Below, piece after piece: positions 13,603 to 22,667 of a stretch of DNA of 25,607 bases (its first letter is position 1; each line of letters begins with the position of its first letter). Source of the DNA: Candidatus Uhrbacteria bacterium (GTDB taxonomy: Bacteria > Patescibacteriota > Patescibacteriia > UBA9934); the NCBI GenBank assembly GCA_030688135.1, contig JAUYIW010000064.1, forward strand, positions 1-25,607, in the 5' to 3' direction. Made by a program: the position numbers and the translations under genes. The notes beneath the pieces were generated by a model. That model worked only from the letters and a program-made list of their open reading frames with translations. It was not told the origin of the DNA and made no database searches.

Positions 13603-14458
13603 CATTTTAGAAAATAAACCCAAAGTTTTAGTACAAGGTATTACCGGGAAACACGGTAGTTTTCACACTGAAGCGATGCTAGCTTCTGGCACACAAATTG
13701 TTGCTGGAGTTGTGCCTGGAGGTGAGGGCAAGACAATTCACGACATACCAGTTTTCAATACAATTACTGATACCTTAGGGTATTCGGATATTGATGTAAG
13801 CGTAGTATTCGTACCCGCTCCCTTTTGTAAGGACGCGTTACTTGAAGCAGTTTACGCTCGTATTCCACTGATCATTTGCATTACCGAAGGTTTACCTTTG
13901 CATGACTTCCTGTATGTTAAGAAGCTTGCAGATCAGAATAATGTGCATATAGTCGGACCAAATTGCCCCGGCATATTAATGCCCGGCATTGGAAAATTCG
14001 GTATTATCCCCACTGAGGTTGGAATGCCGGGAAATGTTGCAATAGCAAGCCGATCGGGAACGTTGGTTTATGAAGTTGCGGATGCACTTACAGTAGCCGG
14101 AATTGGTCAGCGTATAATTATCGGTCTTGGCGGCGATCCAGTTAAGGGAAAAACTTTTGTCGATTGCTTAAAAGAATTCGAAGAAGATGACAAAACGAAA
14201 AGTATTGTTTTAGTTGGCGAGATCGGTGGTCATGACGAACAGATTGCGGCTGAATACATTAAAAAACATAGCAAGAAGCCAGTCTTCGCCTATGTAACCG
14301 GGCACTACGCGCCTTTAAATAAACAGTTAGGCCATGCAGGTGCGATTATTCGATCTGGTGACGAAACAGCTAAAGCTAAAACTACACTTCTCTCGAAAGC
14401 AGGAGTCAAAACTGCTACTTCAGTGGATTACTTGGTTGAATTAATCATTGGGAAGTAA
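13595..14458 (+). CDS. sucD: Succinyl-CoA synthetase alpha subunit-like
   Basis: The 287-residue protein matches SucD in length and order. VLVQGITGKHGSFHTEAML starts the CoA-binding domain, NVHIVGPNCPGILMPG and GNVAIASRSGTLVYEVADAL follow, and QLGHAGAIIRSGDETAKAKT holds the histidine that is phosphorylated during catalysis. The NCPG cysteine region and the GHAGAI histidine are intact, so the enzyme should be active. The gene overlaps sucC and ends 14 bases from the stop of the converging aminotransferase gene, with no terminator visible between. Its presence here, beside a peptide-synthesis operon, suggests supply of an acyl-CoA, but an ordinary metabolic role is equally possible. Confidence 0.92.
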   Translation: MFDILENKPKVLVQGITGKHGSFHTEAMLASGTQIVAGVVPGGEGKTIHDIPVFNTITDTLGYSDIDVSVVFVPAPFCKDALLEAVYARIPLIICITEGLPLHDFLYVKKLADQNNVHIVGPNCPGILMPGIGKFGIIPTEVGMPGNVAIASRSGTLVYEVADALTVAGIGQRIIIGLGGDPVKGKTFVDCLKEFEEDDKTKSIVLVGEIGGHDEQIAAEYIKKHSKKPVFAYVTGHYAPLNKQLGHAGAIIRSGDETAKAKTTLLSKAGVKTATSVDYLVELIIGK

Positions 14459-14472
14459 TTTATCCCTCTGTG

Positions 14473-15735
14473 CTATGTGGGATTTTCTAGTGACATCACA
14501 CCATCACGAATGATATCGAGTCCCCGAATAAGAGTGTTGTCATTAATTGTAAGTGCCGGTAACAATTTAAGCACTTTGTTATGACTCCCGGATAATTCTA
14601 TAATAAGTCTTTTAGAAAATGCGTATTCTGTAACCTGCTTTGCTTGCTTAGATTCATTATTGAATACGAGGCCATAGAACATGCCCCGGCCACGGACAGA
14701 TATATTCAGCACACCGGATGATCCAGCAATTGATGAGAGTCTATCACGAATTACTCCACCTTTTCTCTTCACGTCTGTAGAAAAAGTATCATCAGTCCAA
14801 AATTCTTTAATGGCATGTGAAGCAGAAACGAAAGCAAGGTTGTTTCCTCGGAACGTTCCATTGTGTTGACCAGGTTTCCATATGTCATACTCTGGTTTAA
14901 TCAGAAGAAGTGCCATCGGCAAGCCCGAGGCTGAAAGTGATTTCGAAAGTGTAATTAAATCGGGAACGATACCTGCTTCTTCGAAGCTGAAGAAATCCCC
15001 ACTACGGCCGCAACCCGCCTGAATATCGTCGATAATTAGGAGTATGCCGCGGTCACTAGTCAGTTGCCGCAGATTTTGTAACCACGCAACGCTAGCGACA
15101 TTAACGCCACCTTCTCCCTGAATCGCCTCCACGATAACCGCTGCAGGAGTGTCGAGGCCACTGCTTGAATCGTCAAGAAGTTTTTGGAGATACTTAATAG
15201 AATCGAGTCCTTCGACATAGCCCTCATACGGTATAAAAGTTACATTGCTTAATTCAACGCCCGCTGCATTACGAACCCAGGCATCGGCTGTTGTTGCAAG
15301 AGCACCCAAGCTTGCGCCATGAAACGCATTAGTAAACGCAACTACTTGTGTTCTTTTCGTAACAAGCCGTGCTAGCTTCAACGCAGCCTCAACAGCATTA
15401 GTTCCCGTTGGCCCGGTAAATTGAAAGCGATAATTAAGATTCCTTGGTTGTAATATATACTTCTGAAATACATCAATGAATTCAATCTTTGCTTCAGTTG
15501 CCATATCAAGACCGTGAATAATGCCATCTCGCTGTAAATATTCGATCATAGCACTTTTCAAAACTGGCTGATTGTGTCCGTAATTAAGGCCTCCTGCACC
15601 AGAAAAGAAGTCTATATACTCGCGATTGTCAATATCATAAATTAGCGATCCAATAGCGCGACCAAAGGTAGCGGGGAAGATTCGTGAGTAAACACGGACT
15701 GACGATTCATTATTATCTATTGTTTCATGGTTCAT
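14473..15735 (-). CDS. Diaminobutyrate-2-oxoglutarate aminotransferase (EctB-like)
   Basis: The 420-residue class III PLP aminotransferase has YIDFFSGAGGLNYGHNQPVL at 40-59, FQFTGPTGTNAVEAALKLAR at 104-123, NAFHGASLGALATT at 136-149, LLIIDDIQAGCGRSGDFF at 232-249 (the Asp contacting the pyridine nitrogen) and ITLSKSLSASGLP at 261-273, where K265 should bind PLP. FSGAGxLNYGHN and GPTGTNAVEAA are typical of EctB/Dat enzymes, which make L-2,4-diaminobutyrate from aspartate semialdehyde and glutamate. It is the last gene of the operon, four bases behind the C-PCP-C gene, and so very likely supplies Dab as a building block. No ectA or ectC is present, which argues against ectoine synthesis. Confidence 0.88.
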   Translation of the reverse strand: MNHETIDNNESSVRVYSRIFPATFGRAIGSLIYDIDNREYIDFFSGAGGLNYGHNQPVLKSAMIEYLQRDGIIHGLDMATEAKIEFIDVFQKYILQPRNLNYRFQFTGPTGTNAVEAALKLARLVTKRTQVVAFTNAFHGASLGALATTADAWVRNAAGVELSNVTFIPYEGYVEGLDSIKYLQKLLDDSSSGLDTPAAVIVEAIQGEGGVNVASVAWLQNLRQLTSDRGILLIIDDIQAGCGRSGDFFSFEEAGIVPDLITLSKSLSASGLPMALLLIKPEYDIWKPGQHNGTFRGNNLAFVSASHAIKEFWTDDTFSTDVKRKGGVIRDRLSSIAGSSGVLNISVRGRGMFYGLVFNNESKQAKQVTEYAFSKRLIIELSGSHNKVLKLLPALTINDNTLIRGLDIIRDGVMSLENPT

Positions 15736-15739
15736 GTAA

Positions 15740-18373
15740 TTACATATTCTCCCTTATTGTAGAAATTAGCTCATTCCAATATACATTAATAATATCTTTT
15801 TCTTGTTTTTGCTGCTTCCGAGCTAGTACTTGCACATTGATAACAGTTGTATCGGAATTAAACACATAGCCGGCCGTTGTAGATGGCGGCAATAAATCTC
15901 TCCGCCAGTTGCCACATTCATTGAAATACTCAACTTCACCGTTCCTTAATCTGTTCTCACTACCTCTGTCGTAATTTTCGAAAACATAATATGCATACTT
16001 ATTACCATTTCTGTTAATTACTTCGGGAGAGAGCAGACAATAAGGCCCGACCGATGCAAATTGCTCGGGAGCGTCACGCCCATTCTCATAGATTATAAGT
16101 TCAGAAAAATCTTTATCCTTAAGTGTTTTTCTTAGAAGTTTTACGAGGACATCACTTACTGTGCAGTGGTTCTCCTTACACTCCTTTAGTATTTTTTTTG
16201 TTAAGTGCTCATCAATTGTAAATTCGTTGCCGATAATTTCGCTTGAATAATCTTTATCGGGGCACCTGGATATACGGCTATCGTTCGTCTGTCTGTTTTG
16301 AGATATTCTAGAAAATTCAATATATGGATCAATTTTTATTCGGGCATAGTTTCCGGCTTGTAGTTCGCCATAGATTTCAAAAAATCTCTCAAGCATAGTA
16401 GCAAAAGACCAGCCATCGGTGACGAGTGCGGAGAAGCTCATAAATAAATACCATTCATTTCCACGTTCTTGAGTAACAACCACTCTTAGTAATGGACCGT
16501 TAACGAGATCGAGTGGTTTCTTCCAATTCTCTTCGCTTACATTGCGTACGAACTCATCAAAATTCCACCCCTTAGGTTTTTTAGCTTCAAAACTCGTTCG
16601 TGGAACAGATGTAAGCACTTGCAGACCGGGCAGCCCTGGTGGATATGCTAGGCGCAATGTTGAATATTCCAGCGCAAGCTTACTAAGTGCCTCGGCTAGA
16701 ACAGTATTATTTAGCAAGCCCTTTAATCGAAACGCAGTTTGCTCGTGATAGTCTTGGTCGTACCCCTGATTATATGCTTTGACAATAGCCTGCGCTGATA
16801 GAGGAATGCCGGTCACGTCCTCAACTATATCTCCGAATAATTCATGTGCATTTTCTCTCATTTTTTTACTGACATTTTCAGTGTAGTCACTTCGCTGTTC
16901 GGGTATATTTATTTTTGTTGCCAGCTCGTTAATTGATAGTTCCTGTAGTATGTCCCCGACGGAAACTTCGAGCCCCTCACTTTTGAGCATTGACCTAAGT
17001 CTTAAAGCCGCTATTGAATCACCGCCCAACTCCAGGAATGAAGCGTTCATATCAATAGCCTTTCTCATTATATTCAGAGATTTTGCGATACTACTTATGA
17101 GTTTATGCTCATCCTCTACGCTAATAATATTTGAACTGCCAGCAGTTCCGATTTCTGGGATGAATTCGTGGCTTTGGCTTACAGATAGCTTTGTTACGCT
17201 TCTTACCTGGCGCTTGGAATAATCAATAAATGATTTGAGGGCATCATCCATTCCATACATGAGGACTGAAAAGATAATATTGACTTTGTTAGTTATCTCA
17301 ATATCGGCCGACAGCTTATAGCCAGTATTTTCGTATGTCTCAAGTACCTTGTAGGACGTATTATCAGATATTGGGCGAGTGGTAATAGTTAGTAATGCTT
17401 CAAAATTAATAGCGAAGGGTGACACATTCTTGGCGATATCACCCAATGGGATGTGCTTTGCAGCATCGATATTTATTATTTCGTCGTTCGTCTTTTGGAC
17501 AAAAATATCAAAACTGCAATTTTGCTTATGTGTATACCAGGGAACTGTCGAAATATATGGTCCCATCGCTAGATCGGAAATTTCCGGTATACGAGTACTC
17601 ATAACTACTCCGTAAAGTAGAGATTTTCTGTTGAAATAAGAAAGCGCCCATTCTGACCACAGTGTCTGCATATATACTGCCGGTGTACAGCGTAATTCCT
17701 TTGCCCTAGAAAGTAGATCTTTATAAAATACGGTGTCTAATTTTGCTTGATAACACTTTACTTTGTTAGCATTAATCACCCCAGGCAGTATTCCATCCTG
17801 TTTCTTTAAACCACTTAACAGTTTCCTCCAGACTCCGTATTCGCTGCTTCCGACGTTTTGCTCGAGCCACTCCTGGTACGCATCGACGGGCACTTCAGGG
17901 AGGAAGTCCCTGTTAATTATCTGCTTGAGAAGTATATCGACACTCGGCCCGTCAAGGATGATGTGGTGATATGTAACTGCAAGGAGTAGCCTGTTGTCGT
18001 TATCAATGATCGCAAATCGAACAGGTGGCGCGTCACTAACTGGCTTAAGCGCATTTTTTTCACTCTCTAGTACAATGCCTAACGCATTCTTATCTCTGAT
18101 GTCGGGGAATGCGTTAACGACTGGCTCGATTCCCTCTACGACAACTTGCATAGGCGCACCATCAGCCCAATCGAAAACTGTTCTTAGCATTTTATTTCGA
18201 GCTACCAATGAACGTATATCCCGAGTTAATGCAGTAGTAGTAACTGGCACTTTGATTTCTATACAAATTTGTTGTCTATACTGATCTTCCTCTCCAGCAA
18301 GACTATCAACTAAGAAGCCTCTCTGCGCTGGCAAAAGCGGATATGCATCTTCAATCTTAATTTCGCTTTGCAT
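15740..18373 (-). CDS. Nonribosomal peptide synthetase, C-PCP-C without adenylation domain
   Basis: The 877-residue protein has a first condensation domain (about 8-400) with YHHIILDG, the intact HHxxxDG motif at 136-142. A carrier domain (about 420-490) follows, with FLELGGDSIAAL, S453 being the phosphopantetheine site. A second condensation-like domain (about 520-877) reads SALVTDG at 648-654: both histidines are replaced while Asp-Gly stay, and it is shorter than usual at roughly 355 residues. No A or thioesterase domain exists, so the carrier must be loaded by another protein. The last domain could act in release, cyclisation or a structural role. The start overlaps the end of the preceding NRPS gene by 17 bases. 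Confidence 0.88.
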   Translation of the reverse strand: MQSEIKIEDAYPLLPAQRGFLVDSLAGEEDQYRQQICIEIKVPVTTTALTRDIRSLVARNKMLRTVFDWADGAPMQVVVEGIEPVVNAFPDIRDKNALGIVLESEKNALKPVSDAPPVRFAIIDNDNRLLLAVTYHHIILDGPSVDILLKQIINRDFLPEVPVDAYQEWLEQNVGSSEYGVWRKLLSGLKKQDGILPGVINANKVKCYQAKLDTVFYKDLLSRAKELRCTPAVYMQTLWSEWALSYFNRKSLLYGVVMSTRIPEISDLAMGPYISTVPWYTHKQNCSFDIFVQKTNDEIINIDAAKHIPLGDIAKNVSPFAINFEALLTITTRPISDNTSYKVLETYENTGYKLSADIEITNKVNIIFSVLMYGMDDALKSFIDYSKRQVRSVTKLSVSQSHEFIPEIGTAGSSNIISVEDEHKLISSIAKSLNIMRKAIDMNASFLELGGDSIAALRLRSMLKSEGLEVSVGDILQELSINELATKINIPEQRSDYTENVSKKMRENAHELFGDIVEDVTGIPLSAQAIVKAYNQGYDQDYHEQTAFRLKGLLNNTVLAEALSKLALEYSTLRLAYPPGLPGLQVLTSVPRTSFEAKKPKGWNFDEFVRNVSEENWKKPLDLVNGPLLRVVVTQERGNEWYLFMSFSALVTDGWSFATMLERFFEIYGELQAGNYARIKIDPYIEFSRISQNRQTNDSRISRCPDKDYSSEIIGNEFTIDEHLTKKILKECKENHCTVSDVLVKLLRKTLKDKDFSELIIYENGRDAPEQFASVGPYCLLSPEVINRNGNKYAYYVFENYDRGSENRLRNGEVEYFNECGNWRRDLLPPSTTAGYVFNSDTTVINVQVLARKQQKQEKDIINVYWNELISTIRENM

Positions 18374-21300
18374 TTCTCAACCTCTGCAAAATAGCTTCTT
18401 TGCGCTTAGTACTTAGTCTGGGCTTGTTTCTTTTAGTTTGTATATCACCAACTACCTCCACGATAACTCTACTTATTTCTTTATCAATGGCGTCAAAATA
18501 AGTTTTTGTTAGCTTTGTGTTATGAGAATAATCAAAAGAGAGTTGATTATCATCGTAACTTATATCAATTTCGATGAACGGTTTCCCCTTTATTGTTAGT
18601 GTTCTGAGTATTTCAACCCTATCAATACTTTCCATGCTTTTACCGAGGTAATTAATAGTCCATAAGGGCTCGTTTGTATTATTGAAAAGTTCAGGGAAAA
18701 TATTGTAGCGGAGTAACCCATATTCGTAGCCTCGCCTTATTGCCTCACTACTCGCCTTATGGAAGCTATCCAGAGAAGTATTGTGCATCGATTGCTTGTT
18801 AACTTTTTGTGGAAATAGATAAGTCATCCAGCCGATTCCTTCGCTTAATGCACCTGTTGCATCAATACTGCGGAGCGATGATTCTATATTGTACGAAAAT
18901 GTTTCCGTGTCGCTTACGGCAAGGCACGCTTTTATAACAATGTAATTCGCAAAACTTTCCAATGACACTCGGCATTTAGATAAGTCTTGAGCAGTTGACT
19001 TTGAAAGCGGGTGATCGTAGGTATAATGCTCTGTACGGTCAGTCCCATTATTAACATAATGCGTTTCGTCATCGATTGATTTCCAGAATTTTGTTGCTTC
19101 TTCTAATCTATGCTTATCGACTATCAAACCATCTAAAGTTTTACCCCACCATCTTTTTAAAATGTTTTCTTTCGTTTTTCTTGGATGTCCTCTGGAAAGT
19201 ATGTCTTCCAGTTCCTCTTTTATAATGCTCCATGAATAGAAATCGAGAGTTAGATGATGTGCGACTAATAATATTCTTTTCTCTGCCCGAGAAGGCAGCA
19301 TGAAACCAATAAGTGGGGTTTTTAAGCTGATTTTTGCCCGGAGTTCTTCAATGATCTCACTCATTTTTCGGTCTTTTGTAGTTAGCGTACCGTCTATAAC
19401 CAGGGGGGAACTTCCTATTTCCGGCTTAAGTTCTTCATGGGCTTCCATAATCCCATTTAGCGCCGAAAGTAAAAGGTCACTATTAAGATCAGATGCATCA
19501 CCAAGAGTAATAATTGCTGTTTGTATCTCACCATTATCGCGATAACTTTTGCCGGCACTCTCAACGTAATTGTTTTGAATGGGGTTTAGTCCATCGAGAA
19601 TTGGAGTACCTTCATCATCTAATGCCTTCCTAGTTTGCTTTTTAACAATGTCTGAAGCAAGTTCTTCCGGTGTTTGATACATCAATAAGTCACGGATACC
19701 GACGTGGATATTATTTTTTCCAAGCATTGCAACGATTTTCATACTCTGCAATGAGTCGCCACCAAGATCGAAGTAGTTAGAATCGCTACCAACAGTCTTA
19801 TTAAAAATCGCTGAGTAAACCTGCAAGATTTGCCTAAGTAGCTGAGTATGATTCTTACCTTTGTTTGCCGGATTAATGTGTTGACTTTTTCTTAAGTATT
19901 CTTCGAGGGCCTTCCTATCGAGCTTACCGTTACCACTTCTAGGTAGGCTAAGAATAAATTCTAGTCGCCATGGAATCATATAGTCTGGTAACTCAGAGCG
20001 AAGCTGTTCTTTTATCCCATCAATACTCGAATTGAGCGTGCGCGGGACAATATATCCCAGCAGCCGGGTGCCGCTTGGTGATTTATCTGCAATGACAGCC
20101 GCATCCATTACCCCAGGCATTTCCTTAAGCCTATTTTCGACTTCTCCGAGCTCAAGACGTTGACCCCTAACCTTTACTTGATTATCTCGTCGCCCATGAA
20201 ACTCAAGTAAGTTATCATTACGCCACCTTCCATAATCACCAGTGCGGTATAAACACGATCCGTCTTGGTTCATAAATCGGTTTGGTAAGAATAATTCAGC
20301 AGTAAGCTGTTCGTTGCCTATATATCCCTTGGCCACCGCAATGCCACCAATGCATATTTCACCTATCACACCCTTCGGACACAATTGCATTTCTGCATTA
20401 ACAATGTAAGTTTGTATGTTAATAAGAGGACTGCCGATCGGTATTGATCGTCCAGGCTTCACACTGTTCGGCAGAATATTAAAGAAGTGGGTGTCATCTG
20501 AAGCCTCGGCGGGTCCATAAGCATTAAGGAGTGGCTTATCTGGGTAGTGGTTGATCCATTGTTCAACCACTGAACTATCGATAGCTTCTCCTGTGGTAAT
20601 AACCTTTACATGCCTGAGTTGACCATACAGTTTATCAGAATATTCGGCGGTCAAATAGCTAGATAGCAAGGATGGAACGACCTCAAGAACTGATACGTTA
20701 TTGCTTGCAATGATTTTATACATACGGTCTGAATCAATTAGATCTTCATAATCAACCACCACAACTGATGCGCCTACCATGAAAGCGCATATTAGTTGCC
20801 AGACCGAAATGTCAAAAGAAACTGGGGCCGTTTGAGCAATAACATCTTTCTTAGTAAGACTAAGGCCTTCAATCATGATTTCTAAATGATTGAGGAAACC
20901 TTCATGCCCGATCATGACACCCTTAGGAGTCCCAGTAGAGCCTGAAGTAAATATCACATAAGCTAAATCTTCACCCATTGGCTCGTAGCTGTCATCTCGG
21001 TGATGAGAGCCGTAGCTGTCTTCAATATCGCATCGCATAACTTCGTCACTGATCTCTTTGCCTTTACCGCGCATAACAACGACACTGATTCCTGCCTGTT
21101 TGATCATGTATTTAAGTCGAGCTACGGGCTGCTTGGTATCTAACGGTACATAGACGGCACCAAGCGACCAGATTGCTAATATGGAAGCAATAAAGTTTGC
21201 ACTACGATCCATATTAACGCCAACAACTGAACCCTCAGTGATTCCTTTTTCAATAAAAAATCCAGCATACATACATGACATTTCATAAAGCTGTTTATAC

Positions 21301-22667
21301 GAGAGGGTTCTGTCTCGTTCTATTACAGCAACACTATTAGAATTCTTACGAACGGCCGTTTTAAATCTGTTCCAGACAAAGGGAGGCCGCATTTCTTTTA
21401 CTGGTCCCTTTCCGATTTCTAAAAGGTTGCGAGCTTCACCCTCATTAATTAATGTAATTTCTTTTATTGGCTGGTTAGGGTTTGTTAATATTGAATTCGC
21501 AATATGAAAGAACACTTTGATAGTCTGCTCAATATAGCTACTATTGAACTTCGAGCTATCATACTCCGAAATAATTTTATGATTTTTAGCAGTAGCGATA
21601 ACGCTTAGAATCAAATCCATTTTCGCGCATTTATTTGGAATAATTTCATCTTTAATCACCAGACTGTTTGGCTCTGTGAAAGGCACATACTCAGCCATAA
21701 CATTGTAGATACCTTGATTATCTCCGTAATCACGTGCGGACATATCACTAATAAGGTCGATCAAAGAAAAATTAGAGTTTTCGATGTCTCCCCAGATCTG
21801 CCTGGATTGTGCTTTAGCATATCTTTGGAATGAATCGTCTCTATCAACCATAATTACACACGGCAAGACGTTAATATAAGCACCTATTTTATTTGCACTG
21901 TCATCATCTCTTGTCGATACGGGCAAAGCAATAATCATGCCCTCACTATCCGTCATTTTGGATAATGTTATCGAAAGAATGGCTATACAAAGAGTGCTTA
22001 TGGATAGCTTCTCGGCTTTTCCGAATTCGATAAGCTTTTCGAATAGTGAACTTTCGTCAATTTGTTCTATTACACCCGATCTATTACTATCGGTTATCGT
22101 ATTTATACTTTGTTCAAAACTAACACGACCATTGACATTCCCGACTCTCGACTTCCAGTACTGCTGCGCGGATGGTTCGTTCTTAGGATATTCCAAAGAG
22201 TACTCTGTACTATCGAAATTACCGATTAGCGCTTTAGTAAAGTCATCCAAAAGAATATTCCATGATTGCGCATCAAATATAATATGCGGACATCCGATAA
22301 GTAATGTCGTGCTACCTTTATCCAAAACGAAAATAACTCTTAAATGTGAGGCCCGATCAAGTACGAAGGGCTTTCTGATTTTATCTAACCTGTCCTCATC
22401 ACTCATACCAGTGCCATCAACCAAATTAATATCGCCGCTTTGTGACGTAATGCGATATGGCAAACCGTCAGCTTCCAGGAAACGACTACGTAAGGCAGGA
22501 TGTTTACGGATTAGTTTGTCAAAAGCAGTTCTCAGCGCCTGCTCATCAATGTTTTTTGGTATCACTATGCGATGCACTATATTATTGGCGTCGCTACATG
22601 GGTCAAATTTATATTGATACCAGAAAGATAGTTCTGTCGAGGACAATCTGAACCGTGCCATCACCAT
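18357..22667 (-). CDS. Nonribosomal peptide synthetase, C-A-PCP-E module (predicted D-Dab)
   Basis: The 1436-residue protein shows in order: C domain (about 5-420), with PHIIFDA at 127-133 in place of HHxxxDG (catalytic second His and Asp kept); A domain (about 430-925), with IFTSGSTGTPKGV at 572, FDISVW at 618, NAYGPAEAS at 715, YRTGD at 807, GRRDNQVKVRGQRLELGE at 825 and NGKLDR at 913; carrier YFDLGGDSLQSMK (S972); and E domain (about 1020-1436), with AHHLTLDF at 1136-1143, EGIGWMTYLFP at 1276 and YGLLRYN at 1316. Aligned to GrsA-A positions by eye, the specificity residues are D I W E I T A D D K, very like the diaminobutyrate code I recall from pseudomonad synthetases. The E domain would give the D-form. 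It overlaps the preceding gene by seven bases. Confidence 0.92.
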   Translation of the reverse strand: MVMARFRLSSTELSFWYQYKFDPCSDANNIVHRIVIPKNIDEQALRTAFDKLIRKHPALRSRFLEADGLPYRITSQSGDINLVDGTGMSDEDRLDKIRKPFVLDRASHLRVIFVLDKGSTTLLIGCPHIIFDAQSWNILLDDFTKALIGNFDSTEYSLEYPKNEPSAQQYWKSRVGNVNGRVSFEQSINTITDSNRSGVIEQIDESSLFEKLIEFGKAEKLSISTLCIAILSITLSKMTDSEGMIIALPVSTRDDDSANKIGAYINVLPCVIMVDRDDSFQRYAKAQSRQIWGDIENSNFSLIDLISDMSARDYGDNQGIYNVMAEYVPFTEPNSLVIKDEIIPNKCAKMDLILSVIATAKNHKIISEYDSSKFNSSYIEQTIKVFFHIANSILTNPNQPIKEITLINEGEARNLLEIGKGPVKEMRPPFVWNRFKTAVRKNSNSVAVIERDRTLSYKQLYEMSCMYAGFFIEKGITEGSVVGVNMDRSANFIASILAIWSLGAVYVPLDTKQPVARLKYMIKQAGISVVVMRGKGKEISDEVMRCDIEDSYGSHHRDDSYEPMGEDLAYVIFTSGSTGTPKGVMIGHEGFLNHLEIMIEGLSLTKKDVIAQTAPVSFDISVWQLICAFMVGASVVVVDYEDLIDSDRMYKIIASNNVSVLEVVPSLLSSYLTAEYSDKLYGQLRHVKVITTGEAIDSSVVEQWINHYPDKPLLNAYGPAEASDDTHFFNILPNSVKPGRSIPIGSPLINIQTYIVNAEMQLCPKGVIGEICIGGIAVAKGYIGNEQLTAELFLPNRFMNQDGSCLYRTGDYGRWRNDNLLEFHGRRDNQVKVRGQRLELGEVENRLKEMPGVMDAAVIADKSPSGTRLLGYIVPRTLNSSIDGIKEQLRSELPDYMIPWRLEFILSLPRSGNGKLDRKALEEYLRKSQHINPANKGKNHTQLLRQILQVYSAIFNKTVGSDSNYFDLGGDSLQSMKIVAMLGKNNIHVGIRDLLMYQTPEELASDIVKKQTRKALDDEGTPILDGLNPIQNNYVESAGKSYRDNGEIQTAIITLGDASDLNSDLLLSALNGIMEAHEELKPEIGSSPLVIDGTLTTKDRKMSEIIEELRAKISLKTPLIGFMLPSRAEKRILLVAHHLTLDFYSWSIIKEELEDILSRGHPRKTKENILKRWWGKTLDGLIVDKHRLEEATKFWKSIDDETHYVNNGTDRTEHYTYDHPLSKSTAQDLSKCRVSLESFANYIVIKACLAVSDTETFSYNIESSLRSIDATGALSEGIGWMTYLFPQKVNKQSMHNTSLDSFHKASSEAIRRGYEYGLLRYNIFPELFNNTNEPLWTINYLGKSMESIDRVEILRTLTIKGKPFIEIDISYDDNQLSFDYSHNTKLTKTYFDAIDKEISRVIVEVVGDIQTKRNKPRLSTKRKEAILQRLRNAKRN

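Noticed and set aside
14473..15735. Ectoine biosynthesis as the role of the EctB-like gene
   Set aside because: No ectA or ectC is nearby, and the gene is the tail of an NRPS operon with a Dab-like A-domain code.
21937..22617. 226-codon plus-strand open frame inside the C-A-PCP-E gene
   Set aside because: It is antisense to the clear C domain, shows low-complexity Ser/Leu composition and has no ribosome site.
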